Source: CAVQGZ01 sp942491665 (lineage in GTDB: Bacteria; Actinomycetota; Actinomycetes; Jiangellales; Jiangellaceae). Taken from it: a stretch of 64,000 bases of DNA. The translations under genes and the position numbers were made by a program. Below are positions 40,489-51,418 of the stretch, one piece after another. The stretch lies in NCBI GenBank assembly GCA_942491665.1, contig CALOBR010000012.1:106396-170395 (forward strand). The letters run 5' to 3'. Within the stretch, counting starts at the first letter, position 1, and the number at the start of each line of letters is the position of its first letter. Under the pieces are notes generated by a model. The model had not been told where the DNA came from. It made no database searches and worked only from the letters and a program-made list of their open reading frames with translations.

Positions 40489-40677
40489 GTCTCAGCCGTG
40501 TAGGCACCCTGACGCTGCTTGCGAACGTCGGCCTCGGCCTCGTCGTTCAGCACGTCTCGCTCGTGGCCCATGACCCTCTCCGCACTGTTGACGACTGTCG
40601 GTGACACCTACCCATCTCGACACGGGCTATGCGGCGGGCGAGCCGGCGAAGCGACACCACCAACACGAGCCGCTTTC

Positions 40678-40706
40678 TTGACTCATTCCAGAAAAGCGCC
40701 TACGTT
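40678..40706 (+). promoter_or_regulatory. furA promoter, leaderless
   Basis: TTGACT (-35, 40678-40683) and TACGTT (-10, 40701-40706) are separated by 17 bp. The expected transcription start falls on or next to the GTG at 40713, so the furA message would be leaderless, as reported for mycobacterial furA. AT-rich CATTCCAGAAAA lies between the elements, where FurA binds in mycobacteria. Confidence 0.65.
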
Positions 40707-40712
40707 GGCCGC

Positions 40713-41138
40713 GTGCAGACGAAAGTCGACGCCGAGCAGCTGCTGCGCGACGCGTCGCTGCGCGTCACCCGTCAGCGGGTCGCCGTGCTTGTCGCGGTTC
40801 ACCAGCACCCGCACGCCGACACCGCGACCATCGTCGATCTCGTCCGCGACGATGTCGGCGACGTCTCCGTCCAAGCCGTCTACGACGTGCTCCACGCGCT
40901 CACCGACGCCAAGATTCTTCGTCGCATCGAGCCGGCCGGCTCGGTGGCCCGCTACGAGGCACGCGTCGGCGACAACCACCACCACGTCGTCTGCCGTGCC
41001 TGCGGCGCCATCGCCGACGTCGACTGCGCCGTCGGGCACACGCCGTGCCTGACGGCCTCCACCCACCGCGGCTTCGTGATCGACGAGGCCGAAGTCGTCT
41101 ACTGGGGCACCTGCGGCCCCTGCTCCACCGACAACTGA
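40713..41138 (+). CDS. furA: FurA-type Fur family repressor
   Basis: A 141-residue Fur-family metalloregulator. The N-terminal winged HTH includes LRVTRQRVAVLVAVHQHPHA and VSVQAVYDVLHALTD. Metal ligands are the HHH at 89-91 (GDNHHHVVCRACG), and there are structural zinc pairs Cys94/Cys97 and Cys134/Cys137. It is encoded 22 bp upstream of katG, the classical actinobacterial FurA-KatG arrangement in which FurA represses itself and katG and is relieved by peroxide. Starts at GTG 40713, probably leaderless. Confidence 0.93.
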   Translation: MQTKVDAEQLLRDASLRVTRQRVAVLVAVHQHPHADTATIVDLVRDDVGDVSVQAVYDVLHALTDAKILRRIEPAGSVARYEARVGDNHHHVVCRACGAIADVDCAVGHTPCLTASTHRGFVIDEAEVVYWGTCGPCSTDN

Positions 41139-41160
41139 CCCCACCTGCGGAAGGAAGACC

Positions 41161-43393
<2,233 letters not shown>

Positions 43394-43404
43394 GCGAGGC
43401 GGTG

Positions 43405-43446
43405 CTCGGGTGACGCGGCGGGTACCTACCCGCCGCGTCGCCCGAG
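43405..43446. terminator. Long hairpin between katG and the gerW-like gene
   Basis: GACGCGGCGGGTA and TACCCGCCGCGTC (43412-43439) pair perfectly around CC. The stem extends outward through CTCGGG/CCCGAG with one mismatch. It starts 12 bp after the katG stop and contains the stop codon of the convergent gerW-like gene, so it could terminate both. Confidence 0.7.
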
Positions 43447-43755
43447 TGCCCGAGCGACGAGCACCCCGGCCGCCAGCACTGCGGCAGATGTGAGCACGCG
43501 GTCGGTGTTGATGACGGGCTTGAAGCGCACCGTGTCGCTGCCGATGACGTACACGCCCAACGGGCGAGCCACGATGCCGTAGCCGCCACCCTCACCCTGC
43601 TCCTGCTGCTCGGATGAGCCTTCCCCACCGCCGACGCCGCCCATCACCATCGCAACGGGGACGAGGGTGACGCCGTCCTTCTCGATTGGGTCACCGAACA
43701 CGCGACCCACCGTCATCTGGTCTCTGGCCACCTCGAGCATGCGCGCCACGTCCAT
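43426..43755 (-). CDS. GerW (YtfJ)-family protein
   Basis: A 109-residue protein of the GerW/YtfJ family, named from Bacillus spore germination but widespread in non-sporulating actinobacteria. Family features are MTVGRVFGDPIEKDGVTLVPVAMVMGG near the N-terminus, then a Gly-rich linker and GIVARPLGVYVIGSDTVRFKP. A C-terminal hydrophobic helix (LTSAAVLAAGVLVARALG) suggests membrane attachment. ATG 43755 is preceded by GAAGGTGG. Actual role here unknown. Confidence 0.88.
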   Translation of the reverse strand: MDVARMLEVARDQMTVGRVFGDPIEKDGVTLVPVAMVMGGVGGGEGSSEQQEQGEGGGYGIVARPLGVYVIGSDTVRFKPVINTDRVLTSAAVLAAGVLVARALGRRGG

Positions 43756-43799
43756 GTCAGCCACCTTCTGTTCTCGACTGCGGCACATCGTCTCGACCC

Positions 43800-43828
43800 T
43801 TGAGCGCCCGTGCACCACAACCTAGCCT
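43800..43828 (+). promoter_or_regulatory. Candidate promoter for the DUF6544-like gene
   Basis: TTGAGC (43800-43805) and TAGCCT (43823-43828) are spaced by 17 bp, 41 bp upstream of the GTG start at 43870. Both hexamers are weak matches. It lies in the divergent gap with the gerW-like gene. Confidence 0.4.
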
Positions 43829-43869
43829 TGTGGCTGAGGCCCACCCGGGGAGGTGCCAGGGAGGTGACC

Positions 43870-44616
43870 GTGTCGTTCGCCGCCGTCGTCGCCGATCTTG
43901 CCGACACGCCTCGCCTTTCTGGCACGTTCGACCCGGCGATGACCGACGGGCTCCCGGCCCCCGCCGCGCGCATGCTGCGTCATGCCCTGTCGCCGGGCAC
44001 CCCGCTGGCCGCGGCGGCACGCCTCGACCTCACCGGCTCGGTGGTGCAGGGCGGGCGGCGTCTCGTCCTGAGCGCGCGCGAGCTGCTCGTGCCGAGCCGG
44101 GGGTTCGCGTGGGACGCCCGGGCCTCGTGGGGTCCACTCCACGTGGCCGTGCGTGACCACTACCTGGCCGGCGAGGGCAAAGTCGCGGTGCGGCTGCTCG
44201 GCCTCGTCCCCCTCGGCGGCGAACGCGGGCCGGACACCGCCGCGAGCGCTCGGGGTCGGCTCGCAGGCGAGTCGTTGTGGGTGCCGTCGATGCTGCTGCC
44301 CAGCGCCGGCGCTCAGTGGTCGGCGATCGACGAGTGCCGCGCCCAGGTGCATCTGCAGATCGACGGCGAGGGCGAGGCGGTGACTCTCACTGTCGCCCCG
44401 GACGGTCGGGTCACCGAGCTGGCCATGATGCGGTGGGGCACCGTCGGTGTGGACGAGCCCCAGCGCATCCCCTACGGCTTCCAGGTGAGCGCTGAGACGA
44501 CGTTCGGCGGGTGCACCATCGCCAGCAGCGTCGAGGGGGGCTGGTGGTACGGGACCGACCGGTACCAACCCGAGGCGGCAAGCCGGTTTCGGGTCGAGCG
44601 CGCCCGGTGGTTCTGA
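43870..44616 (+). CDS. DUF6544/DUF6920 family protein
   Basis: A 248-residue protein resembling the DUF6544 (DUF6920) family. Landmarks are FDPAMTDGLPAPAARMLRHAL, LARGESLWVPSML-like RLAGESLWVPSMLLP, and the C-terminal PYGFQVSAETTFGGCTIASS with a W-x-Y-G-T-x-R-Y motif at the end. No transmembrane segment or catalytic motif is certain; structure and function are unknown. GTG 43870 follows GGGAGG at good spacing; a GTG at 43864 is less well spaced. Confidence 0.75.
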   Translation: MSFAAVVADLADTPRLSGTFDPAMTDGLPAPAARMLRHALSPGTPLAAAARLDLTGSVVQGGRRLVLSARELLVPSRGFAWDARASWGPLHVAVRDHYLAGEGKVAVRLLGLVPLGGERGPDTAASARGRLAGESLWVPSMLLPSAGAQWSAIDECRAQVHLQIDGEGEAVTLTVAPDGRVTELAMMRWGTVGVDEPQRIPYGFQVSAETTFGGCTIASSVEGGWWYGTDRYQPEAASRFRVERARWF

Positions 44617-44637
44617 GGGTCCCGGCCCGCACCTGGG

Positions 44638-45594
44638 TCAGGCGGTCGCAGCGTCGGGCGTGCGCCGGGAGCGGAGCCGTCCGACGAGCGTGACCACGAC
44701 GACCACGACTGCGCCGACCAGCAGACCGAAGGCCGCGGAGGCCAGGGTGTTCGTGGTCCAGCCCAAGAAGCCGCCCAGCGCCCCCGTCGCGTCGGCGACC
44801 GCCTCTTCGAGGTGGTGTACCTGGTCGTAGAGCCACGACCAGCCCAGCTCGTCCAGACCGTTGAGCAGGATGTGCCCACCTACCCAGAGCATCGCGACCA
44901 TGCCGAGGGTCGACAGGAACGCGAGCACCGAGGGCATCGCGCGCACCAGCAGAAGGCCGACGCGCTGGCTGCCCGCCGACGGTCGCTCGGCCAGGGCCAG
45001 CCCGATGTCGTCCATCTTCACGATCAGCCCGACCACGCCGTACACCAGGGCGGTGATGAGGAACGCCACGATCACGAGCACCAGAGCCCGGGTGACGAAC
45101 GGCTCGTCGGCGACCTCGTTGAGGGCGATGACCATGATCTCAGCCGACAGGATCAGGTCGGTGCGGATCGCGCCCTTGACCATCGACTCCTCGTGCTCGG
45201 GACCGACCAGGGCGACGGGAGCCTCGTGCTGCTCGTGGTGACCGAGCTTCTCCCAGATCTTCTCCGCACCTTCGAAGCACAGGTAGGTACCGCCGACCAT
45301 CAGGATCGGTGTGAGCAGCCACGGGACGAACTGGCTCAGCACCAGGATGACGGGCAGGATGATCAGCAGCTTGTTGCGAATGGACCCGCGCGCGATCCGC
45401 TTGATGATCGGCAGCTCGCGGTCGGCGGTGAACCCGTGGACGTAGCGAGGCGTGACCGCCGTGTCGTCGATCACGACTCCCGCCGACTTGGCGCTCGCGC
45501 GCGCCGCGGCCGCACCGACGTCGTCGACAGACGCTGCGGCCAGCTTCGCGAGCGCGGCAATGTCGTCCAGCAACGCCGCTAGTCCGCCGGCCAC
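44638..45594 (-). CDS. DUF808 family membrane protein (YedI-like)
   Basis: A 318-residue inner-membrane protein of the DUF808 family, like E. coli YedI. Signatures are GGLAALLDDIAALAKLAAAS, the cytosolic SVDDVGAAAARASAKSAGVV, NKLLIILPVILVLSQFVPW and GGTYLCFEGAEKIWEKL. About six to seven transmembrane helices. Function unknown in all organisms. It converges on the DUF6544-like gene and diverges from mptB. Confidence 0.9.
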   Translation of the reverse strand: MAGGLAALLDDIAALAKLAAASVDDVGAAAARASAKSAGVVIDDTAVTPRYVHGFTADRELPIIKRIARGSIRNKLLIILPVILVLSQFVPWLLTPILMVGGTYLCFEGAEKIWEKLGHHEQHEAPVALVGPEHEESMVKGAIRTDLILSAEIMVIALNEVADEPFVTRALVLVIVAFLITALVYGVVGLIVKMDDIGLALAERPSAGSQRVGLLLVRAMPSVLAFLSTLGMVAMLWVGGHILLNGLDELGWSWLYDQVHHLEEAVADATGALGGFLGWTTNTLASAAFGLLVGAVVVVVVTLVGRLRSRRTPDAATA

Positions 45595-45731
45595 AGTCCT
45601 CCTCGTGGTGGTTCAGATGCGGCAACGGTAGCGGCCACGACGTCGCCGGCGACCGCGATGCTCGGAGCCAGAACGGGCCAGTGTGATGGGATCGTCGGCG
45701 TCGAGAATTCGGACTCAGGCGTTCGTGGCCG

Positions 45732-45737
45732 CATAAT
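45732..45737 (+). promoter_or_regulatory. -10 element of a probably leaderless mptB promoter
   Basis: CATAAT ends 8 bp before the mptB ATG at 45746, with no ribosome site between. The transcript would start at or next to the ATG. A TTCGGA 18 bp upstream is a poor -35. Confidence 0.45.
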
Positions 45738-45745
45738 CGTGCGGC

Positions 45746-47302
45746 ATGACGCTCCAGAGCCCTCGCCGCATGAGCGCGGGGCAGTCTGAGTCCGTCTGGT
45801 TCTCCGTCGGGGTTCCTGGGCTGCTGGCCTCGATCCTGCTCGCTCTCGGGGCTCTCGGCGTGGGATGGATTGCCCCGGCGTCACCGATGGCAGGCGACGC
45901 CGTCCTGTCCGCCGTTCGTGACTCGACGGCCGGCACCGCCCTCGCCAAGCTCTTGATCATCGCCGGGACGGCCCTCATGCTGCGCGTCTGGCTGGCCGCC
46001 GGCGTCACCCTGCGCACGTCGAGCGTGGACGAAGCCCGACGAACCGGTCTGATGGCCATGGTGTGGGGCCTGCCGTTCCTGTTCGTCCCGGTGCTGTTCA
46101 GCCGCGACGTGTTCAGCTATATCGCCGCCAGCCGTCTCGTCCCGGCGGGCATCAACCCCTACTCCGAAGGCACCGGCGCCCTGCCGTCCTACTGGCGCGA
46201 CGGGGCCGACCCGATGTGGTTCGACTCGCCGTCCCCCTACGGCCCGCTGTGGACGAGCGCGTCCTCGGTGATGTACCACCTGACGGGAGCCGAGCCGACC
46301 TCGGGGCTGCTGGCCTTTCGGCTTCTTGCCCTCGTCGGCGTCGGGCTGCTGGTGTGGTTCGTCCCCAGGCTGGCTCAGCTCGCCGGGGCCGACCCTGGCC
46401 TGGCCACGTGGCTTGCGGTCCTGAACCCGCTGGTGCTGTTCCACTTCACCGCGTCGGCGCACAACGACGCGCTCATGGCCGGTCTGCTGGTGGCGGGGCT
46501 GGCGATGGCCTACCAGAACCGTCCGGTGCTGGCCGTCGTGCTGGTCACCGCGGCCGGTGCCATCAAGGCTCCGGCGCTGCTCGGGCTCGCCTTCGTCGGT
46601 CTGCTGTGGGCCGGAGCGCACGCGACCTGGCCGGCGGTGGTGGCGGCGTGGGCGAAGGTGGCCGCCATCGCGGTAACGACACTGGGTGCGCTCACCCTGA
46701 TCTCCGGCGTGGGCTGGGGCTGGGTGGGCAACCTGTCGACACCCACCAAGGTGGACACGTGGCTGTCGCCGCCCACGGCGGTGGGGCGCACCCTCGGGCT
46801 AGTGCTCGAACCGCTGGTGGGTGCCTCGCCCGAGATCGTGCTGAGCGTGACTCGCACCGTCGCGCTGGTCGTGGCCGCCGGCGTCGTCGCGGCCTTGCTG
46901 CTCACCCACAACCGACGCACACCGGTGCGCGGACTGGCGCTGGCCATGGTCACCGTGATCGCGCTGGGACCGGTGCTGCAGCCGTGGTACCTGCTGTGGG
47001 CAGTTCCGCTCGTCGCGGCACTGCGGCTGTCGCGCACCGAGCGCCATGTCGCCGTCGGGCTGACGGTGGGTCTGTCGATCTACTCGGTGGCGAACACGGC
47101 TGCCACGAGCGAGTCGGCCGTGAGCCTTCCCGACGGTCTTGCCGCCGTGGTGAGCGTCGTCGCGCTGGTCACCGTCGTGGCGGCGTCGCGTCAGGTGCGC
47201 GACGGCGTCGGATGGCTGGGGTCGCGCACCTCACGTGGCGACCGGCCCCACAGCGAACCTGGTCACCTCAAGCCGGAGGTCACCAGTCCGACCAGGACGT
47301 GA
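45746..47302 (+). CDS. mptB: MptB-type polyprenol-phosphomannose-dependent alpha-1,6-mannosyltransferase
   Basis: A 518-residue polytopic membrane glycosyltransferase of the GT-C fold, matching the actinobacterial MptB family. In mycobacteria and corynebacteria MptB adds alpha-1,6-mannose from polyprenyl-phosphomannose to the lipomannan core. The family motif region is FSRDVFSYIAASRLVPAG followed by INPYSEGTGALP, including the catalytic-loop Asp and the NPY. There are 12 or more hydrophobic segments, and QPWYLLWAVPLVAAL is a late signature. The gene stands alone; its 3' end overlaps a broken GNAT gene on the other strand. Confidence 0.9.
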   Translation: MTLQSPRRMSAGQSESVWFSVGVPGLLASILLALGALGVGWIAPASPMAGDAVLSAVRDSTAGTALAKLLIIAGTALMLRVWLAAGVTLRTSSVDEARRTGLMAMVWGLPFLFVPVLFSRDVFSYIAASRLVPAGINPYSEGTGALPSYWRDGADPMWFDSPSPYGPLWTSASSVMYHLTGAEPTSGLLAFRLLALVGVGLLVWFVPRLAQLAGADPGLATWLAVLNPLVLFHFTASAHNDALMAGLLVAGLAMAYQNRPVLAVVLVTAAGAIKAPALLGLAFVGLLWAGAHATWPAVVAAWAKVAAIAVTTLGALTLISGVGWGWVGNLSTPTKVDTWLSPPTAVGRTLGLVLEPLVGASPEIVLSVTRTVALVVAAGVVAALLLTHNRRTPVRGLALAMVTVIALGPVLQPWYLLWAVPLVAALRLSRTERHVAVGLTVGLSIYSVANTAATSESAVSLPDGLAAVVSVVALVTVVAASRQVRDGVGWLGSRTSRGDRPHSEPGHLKPEVTSPTRT

Positions 47303-47778
47303 TGCGGCGGGTGAGCGGCGGGTCGGCTTCAACAGCGTGAGCGCCATCCGGCGGACCGAGCTGCCTCCGTCGAACGGAACCGACGGCGACCGCCCGACGT
47401 CGGCCATGTCGCGGCGCTCGTACAGCCGGGCCGCGCCGTCGTTGGTCGTGACCACGTCGAGGACGAGCCGTGACGCGCCGGAGGCTCGGGCTGCCTGCTC
47501 GCCATGGTCGAGCAGTGTTGAACCGGGCACGCGTCGTCGCTGCGGGCGTGCTGCTCGGCACTGAACCCGGAGACCATGCCGACGACACCTTTGTCGTCCT
47601 CGGCGAAAGCCGCGTACTCGAACGACTGGTCGTGCCCGGGCGAGACGAACCCGCGAGCGATGACGTCGACGAAGCGCGGGCCCAGCATCCACCTGACGAG
47701 CCCGTCGGCTGCTTGGTCGGCAAACCCGGCGTAGACGCGGCCGTCCTCGACCGTGGCCTTCGCTTGTCGAATCTGCAC
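47231..47778 (-). pseudogene. Frameshifted GNAT acetyltransferase
   Basis: One frame encodes a GNAT N-terminus (MQIRQAKATVEDGRVYAGFA, then EYAAFAEDDKGVVGMVSGFS). The next frame carries the rest: STLLDHGEQAARASGASRLV, then TNDGAARLYERRDM, the acceptor-helix motif with N-x-x-A-x-x-L-Y-x-x-x-x-M. The switch is near 47530. The expected acetyl-CoA loop between the halves is disturbed. Its 3' end overlaps mptB by about 70 bp. It lies just downstream of hemA on the same strand. Confidence 0.7.
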
Positions 47779-47828
47779 CAGTCCAGCGAACCACCCTGCG
47801 GCACGGAGTGCCCTTCGCCGGCGAAGGG

Positions 47829-49124
47829 TCAGTCGTTGGGGCCCTCGTCGAGAGCGTCCGGCGAGTCCGGCCCGACGGACGGCGCTCCCCCGATGGTGAC
47901 GTCGACGCCGAAGAGCGTGTGCACCGCACGCAGGTAGTCGGCGAAGTCGCCGGCCTCAGCGAGCTCCCGGGCGCGGATCGACGGTTGATGCAGGATCGCG
48001 TTGGAGACCCGGTGCAGCGCGCGGGCGATCTCTTCGGCGGTGTCGGGGTCGACGCGGGTTCTGATGCGGTCGAGCTCTTCGCTGATGATCGACATCACGT
48101 GCGCGCGCATGGCGACGACGGCGTGGTCAGCGGTGCGGCCCCGCTCGTGCGCCTCGAAGCGGCCCACAGCCTTCAGGACGATGTCTTGCGCACGCACGAT
48201 CGCGTCGGCGTGCTCGTCCGGGGCGTGCTCGGCGACGTCGGCGAGGTCGATCACGTCCACCTCGGGAAGGTCGGCGACGTCTTCTGCAAGGTCGGACGAC
48301 AGGGCGAGATCGAGAGCCGGAAGGACGGGCCGGCCGTGGCGAGAGACGCGCACCAGGTCGGCGCCGACGACCGGGCCGGACGATCCGCTGGCCGCGACGA
48401 GCAGGTCACACTCGGCCAGCGCTGTCGGCAGGTCGTGCTCGGAGACGGGGCGCACGTCGTGGCTCGTGGCGAACAACGGGGCCTGGCCGGTCGCGGAGTA
48501 GACGTCCACGCCGCTGCACCCGCGCCGGTGCAGCGCTGCCACCACGACGCGCGCGTAGGCCCCGGTGCCGAGCACGAGAACATGACGCCCGGCGAGGTCG
48601 CCGTGGCGGCGTTCGACGATGTCGAGCCCCACGCCGACGACGGAACGGCCCGCCGCCCCGAGCCCCGTCGTGTTGCTGACGGTCTTGGAGGCCTCCAGAG
48701 CGTGCTGCAGCAGGCGTTCGAGCGTGGCGTTCGTGGTCGACTGGGTGTGGGCTGTCGCCAGCGCCCGACGCACCTGGCCGGCGATCTCGTCCTCGCCGAC
48801 GACCATGGACTCCAGCCCGCACGCGACGGAGAAGAGGTGCTGGGCGGCCTGGGTACCGACCAGCACGCGCATGCTGTCGGCGACCAGCCGTCGCTCGACT
48901 CCGGAGGATCGAGCGACGGCGTCGATGGTCACCTCGACCGAAGGGTGAAAGCGGTCGACGTCGAGGTAGACCTCGAAACGGTTGCACGTGGCCAGAGTGA
49001 CGGCGGCATGGACCCGTGGGTTGGCCACCAGGGTCGGGGCGAGCCCGTCAGCAGCCAGCGACAAGCGGCTGAGCAGGTCGAGATCGACCTCGTGGTGGCT
49101 GACCCCGAGCATGACCAGAACCAC
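47829..49124 (-). CDS. hemA: Glutamyl-tRNA reductase
   Basis: A 431-residue NADPH-dependent glutamyl-tRNA reductase, the first step of C5-pathway haem synthesis. The catalytic Cys47 is in ATCNRFEVY. GLESMVVGEDEIAGQVRRAL is the tRNA/glutamate-binding signature, VLVLGTGAYARVV is the NADPH loop, and the C-terminal helical dimerisation domain runs from about 320. GTG 49124 follows AAGGTGG; ATG 49112 is an alternative. None of hemC, hemD or hemB is nearby, unlike the usual actinobacterial operon, so it may be a second, stand-alone copy. Confidence 0.93.
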   Translation of the reverse strand: MVLVMLGVSHHEVDLDLLSRLSLAADGLAPTLVANPRVHAAVTLATCNRFEVYLDVDRFHPSVEVTIDAVARSSGVERRLVADSMRVLVGTQAAQHLFSVACGLESMVVGEDEIAGQVRRALATAHTQSTTNATLERLLQHALEASKTVSNTTGLGAAGRSVVGVGLDIVERRHGDLAGRHVLVLGTGAYARVVVAALHRRGCSGVDVYSATGQAPLFATSHDVRPVSEHDLPTALAECDLLVAASGSSGPVVGADLVRVSRHGRPVLPALDLALSSDLAEDVADLPEVDVIDLADVAEHAPDEHADAIVRAQDIVLKAVGRFEAHERGRTADHAVVAMRAHVMSIISEELDRIRTRVDPDTAEEIARALHRVSNAILHQPSIRARELAEAGDFADYLRAVHTLFGVDVTIGGAPSVGPDSPDALDEGPND

Positions 49125-49190
49125 GAGTCGCCACCTTACCGGCGGTGAGCGATCGCGGGGTGGGGCAGGAGCGCTTCGGCCGGCGGCCGG

Positions 49191-49445
49191 TCAGCGAACC
49201 CGGGCGGTCGACGCCGGGGTTGATGGTCTCGACCATGCTGACATCCGTGACAGCGAGCCGTTGGCCAGGTGTGCCAGCGACGTCATGGGCAAGGTCTGGT
49301 CGTCGGCCTCGGACAGCGCCGACAGAGTCGTGTACTCGACGAACGTCATGCCGTGCGGCTTGACGTCCTCGTCCAGGTCGCCAGGCAAGAACAGGGTCAG
49401 CCCCGCCAGCGGAATCCAGGCATCGAGCTCGTCCGGTGCCGGCAT
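49191..49445 (-). pseudogene. Truncated MarR-family regulator
   Basis: Eighty-odd codons match the N-terminal half of a MarR regulator: ELDAWIPLAGLTLFLPGDLD, then GMTFVEYTTLSALSEA and LPMTSLAHLANGSLSRM. The recognition helix breaks off after the last segment, and unrelated Arg/Ser/Pro sequence follows. The wing and dimerisation helix are missing. Divergent from an SDR fragment, as MarR-SDR pairs often are. Confidence 0.7.
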
Positions 49446-49555
49446 CGAGAAGGGCGGTGGTGACCGGCGCTTCGGTCGACATCGGGACCGAGTTCGCCGC
49501 AGGTCTGGCCAAGGACGCATGGACGCTCGTCCTGCTGAACCGTAGCCATTCGCGG
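49436..49555 (+). pseudogene. N-terminal fragment of a short-chain dehydrogenase
   Basis: RRAVVTGASVDIGTEFAAGL and AKDAWTLVLLNRS match the first beta-alpha-beta unit of an SDR, with the TGxxxxIG cofactor loop (TGASVDIG). Within 40 codons it passes into unrelated sequence. The coordinates of the end are approximate. It is part of a stretch of broken genes. Confidence 0.6.
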
Positions 49556-49588
49556 CCTCGCGCCCACCGGGGACGTCCTTCGCTGCCG

Positions 49589-49841
49589 CCTCTCAGAGCC
49601 GGCGTTCACGTCCATCGGCGCTCTTGAGGTGCTGGGTGCCATCGGCGTCGTGCTGCCCTGGGCGCTCGACATCGCACCGGTCCTGACGCCCGTTGCGGCA
49701 GCTGGGCTTGCCGTGATCACGGCCGGGGCCGCTCTCACCCAGGTACGGCGTGGTGAGCGTCAACCCGTCGTCGCCAACGTCATCTTGCTGGCCCTGGCAC
49801 TGACTGTCGCCATCGGACGGGGAGTGGAGCTCGCCGGGTAG
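49589..49841 (+). pseudogene. C-terminal fragment of a DoxX-like membrane protein
   Basis: FTSIGALEVLGAIGVVLPWA, then PVLTPVAAAGLAVITAGAAL and PVVANVILLALALTVAIGR, match the last two to three helices of DoxX-family proteins. The first helix is missing and no start fits. Its frame enters directly from the SDR remnant region. DoxX, SDR and MarR genes commonly cluster, so one deleted operon could have produced all three. Confidence 0.6.
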
Positions 49842-49933
49842 TTCACAGCCTCCCGCGGCGGCTGCAGCGTTCGATGTTCGGTTCGCCGGCGCCGGCCCAC
49901 CGCTCTTCTGGGCAAGGGTGGCCCGCCGCGGTG

Positions 49934-51274
49934 CTAGGTCACAGCCTCGACCGGCGGCGGCTCCCACGAGCCGTCGAGGGCGGCCGGCGCCGGCAGGTAG
50001 AGCCGCATCGCTAGGTAGAACGGACCGTCCGGAGCAGGCAGCCAGTTCGCCCGACCCTGCTCCGAGTCGGGTGCGTCGCGCTGGATGCTGATCGTCAGCG
50101 AGCCATCGTCGCCGCGTTCGAGGCCCTGCGTCGTCGAGTTGATCAGATACCTGTCGATCGGGTTCTCCACCAGGTAGCCAGCGGTGCCGTCGTAGGACGT
50201 GTCGTACATGGTGATCGACCAGAAGGCGTCGGCGGGCGGCTGCGTCGCCAGCGTCAGGCTGTAGCGATGATCGCTGTGCAACGGGTGGTCCTCGGAGTCG
50301 ACGCGGGCCGTCGGGTACAGGGCCTCCGAGGCGTCGTTCGCGCCCCACCCGGCCATGGCGACAGCGGCACGCATCAGGTAGTCGCCCTGGTACGCAGAGC
50401 GTTCGCCGTAGAACTCGGTGATCGACCAACCGTTGACAGAGCGGCCGAGCCGGGCGATGGCGGCCTCGACCGCGGCGCGACCCTCGGCGACACCTGCGCG
50501 GATTGCCTCCCTCGTCGACTCGTCCAGAGCATCAGCGTCGAAGCGCTCCCCCGCGCGGATGCCGATCTGGGCGAAGCGGTGCAAGTGGGGCGCGTCGTCG
50601 GGGTGCACCGGCGTGCACAGCGGCAGCAGGGCGTTGACGAAGCCAATGAACCGCTCGTCGCGAGACGCCGGGTCGTCCCACACGGGCCAGTCGAACGGTA
50701 TCGCGGGCGGGGCCGACGCTCCGGTGTGGGCGGAGAGGGGCGTCAGGTCGTAGGCCGCCATGATCGCGCCGCAGTCGTCGACGTCGTGCGGTCCGAGCAG
50801 CTGGGTACGCCCGATGACGAACACGACATCGGTGTCGAACCTCAGAACAGCGTCGACGCCCTCGGGAGCCTCGCCGTCCCACCCGGGCCCGGCGAGCAGG
50901 TACGTCCCTGCGCCCGTGCCCGTTGCTCGCACCCCGACGTAGTGAGGGTTGTGGCCCCACAGGTCTTCGAACTGGAAGTGGTAGAAGCGGTCGGTGACGG
51001 CCGGTACAAACAAGACCATCGGCTCCACCCGTAGGTCCAAGCCTGCCATCGAGTAGGGGGTGTCTGCGTTTGGCGTGATGACGTCTTTGAAGGTGTGGTC
51101 GAGAGTCTCTGCTGCCCCACTCAGTGTGTTCAGCGGAGCCCGGTGCGATGGCAGCTCGGGAACGAGGAAGCTGCCGAAGAGATAGCGGTACCCCATGAGC
51201 ATCGGGAAGAAGAAGGCGTAGGCGTCTCGAGACACCTCGACGATCTGCTGCCGGTCTGCGCCGTCGTGGGTCAC
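49934..51274 (-). CDS. DUF1254/DUF1214 domain protein
   Basis: A 446-residue protein with DUF1254 N-terminal (FPMLMGYRYLFGS, FKDVITPNADTPYSMAGLDL, YHFQFEDLWGHNPHYVG) and DUF1214 C-terminal (WSITMYDTSYDGTAGYLVEN, APDGPFYLAMRLYLP) domains. Proteins of this type lack a proven activity. GTG 51274 is supported by GAGGAG 8 bp upstream; the frame is open far upstream but those residues are non-coding in character. No signal peptide, unlike many family members. Confidence 0.9.
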   Translation of the reverse strand: MTHDGADRQQIVEVSRDAYAFFFPMLMGYRYLFGSFLVPELPSHRAPLNTLSGAAETLDHTFKDVITPNADTPYSMAGLDLRVEPMVLFVPAVTDRFYHFQFEDLWGHNPHYVGVRATGTGAGTYLLAGPGWDGEAPEGVDAVLRFDTDVVFVIGRTQLLGPHDVDDCGAIMAAYDLTPLSAHTGASAPPAIPFDWPVWDDPASRDERFIGFVNALLPLCTPVHPDDAPHLHRFAQIGIRAGERFDADALDESTREAIRAGVAEGRAAVEAAIARLGRSVNGWSITEFYGERSAYQGDYLMRAAVAMAGWGANDASEALYPTARVDSEDHPLHSDHRYSLTLATQPPADAFWSITMYDTSYDGTAGYLVENPIDRYLINSTTQGLERGDDGSLTISIQRDAPDSEQGRANWLPAPDGPFYLAMRLYLPAPAALDGSWEPPPVEAVT

Positions 51275-51418
51275 TCGCTGTCTCCTCAGTCGACGCTCGG
51301 AGTCGCCCGTCGGACGGCTGGATACCTGCGTCCCTTGCACCCTAGACCTGCACAGCAGGGGTTGGTCGAGACGAGTCTGCGATCTTCCTCGGCTCGACAC
51401 CCTGCCAAGATGGGCGGC

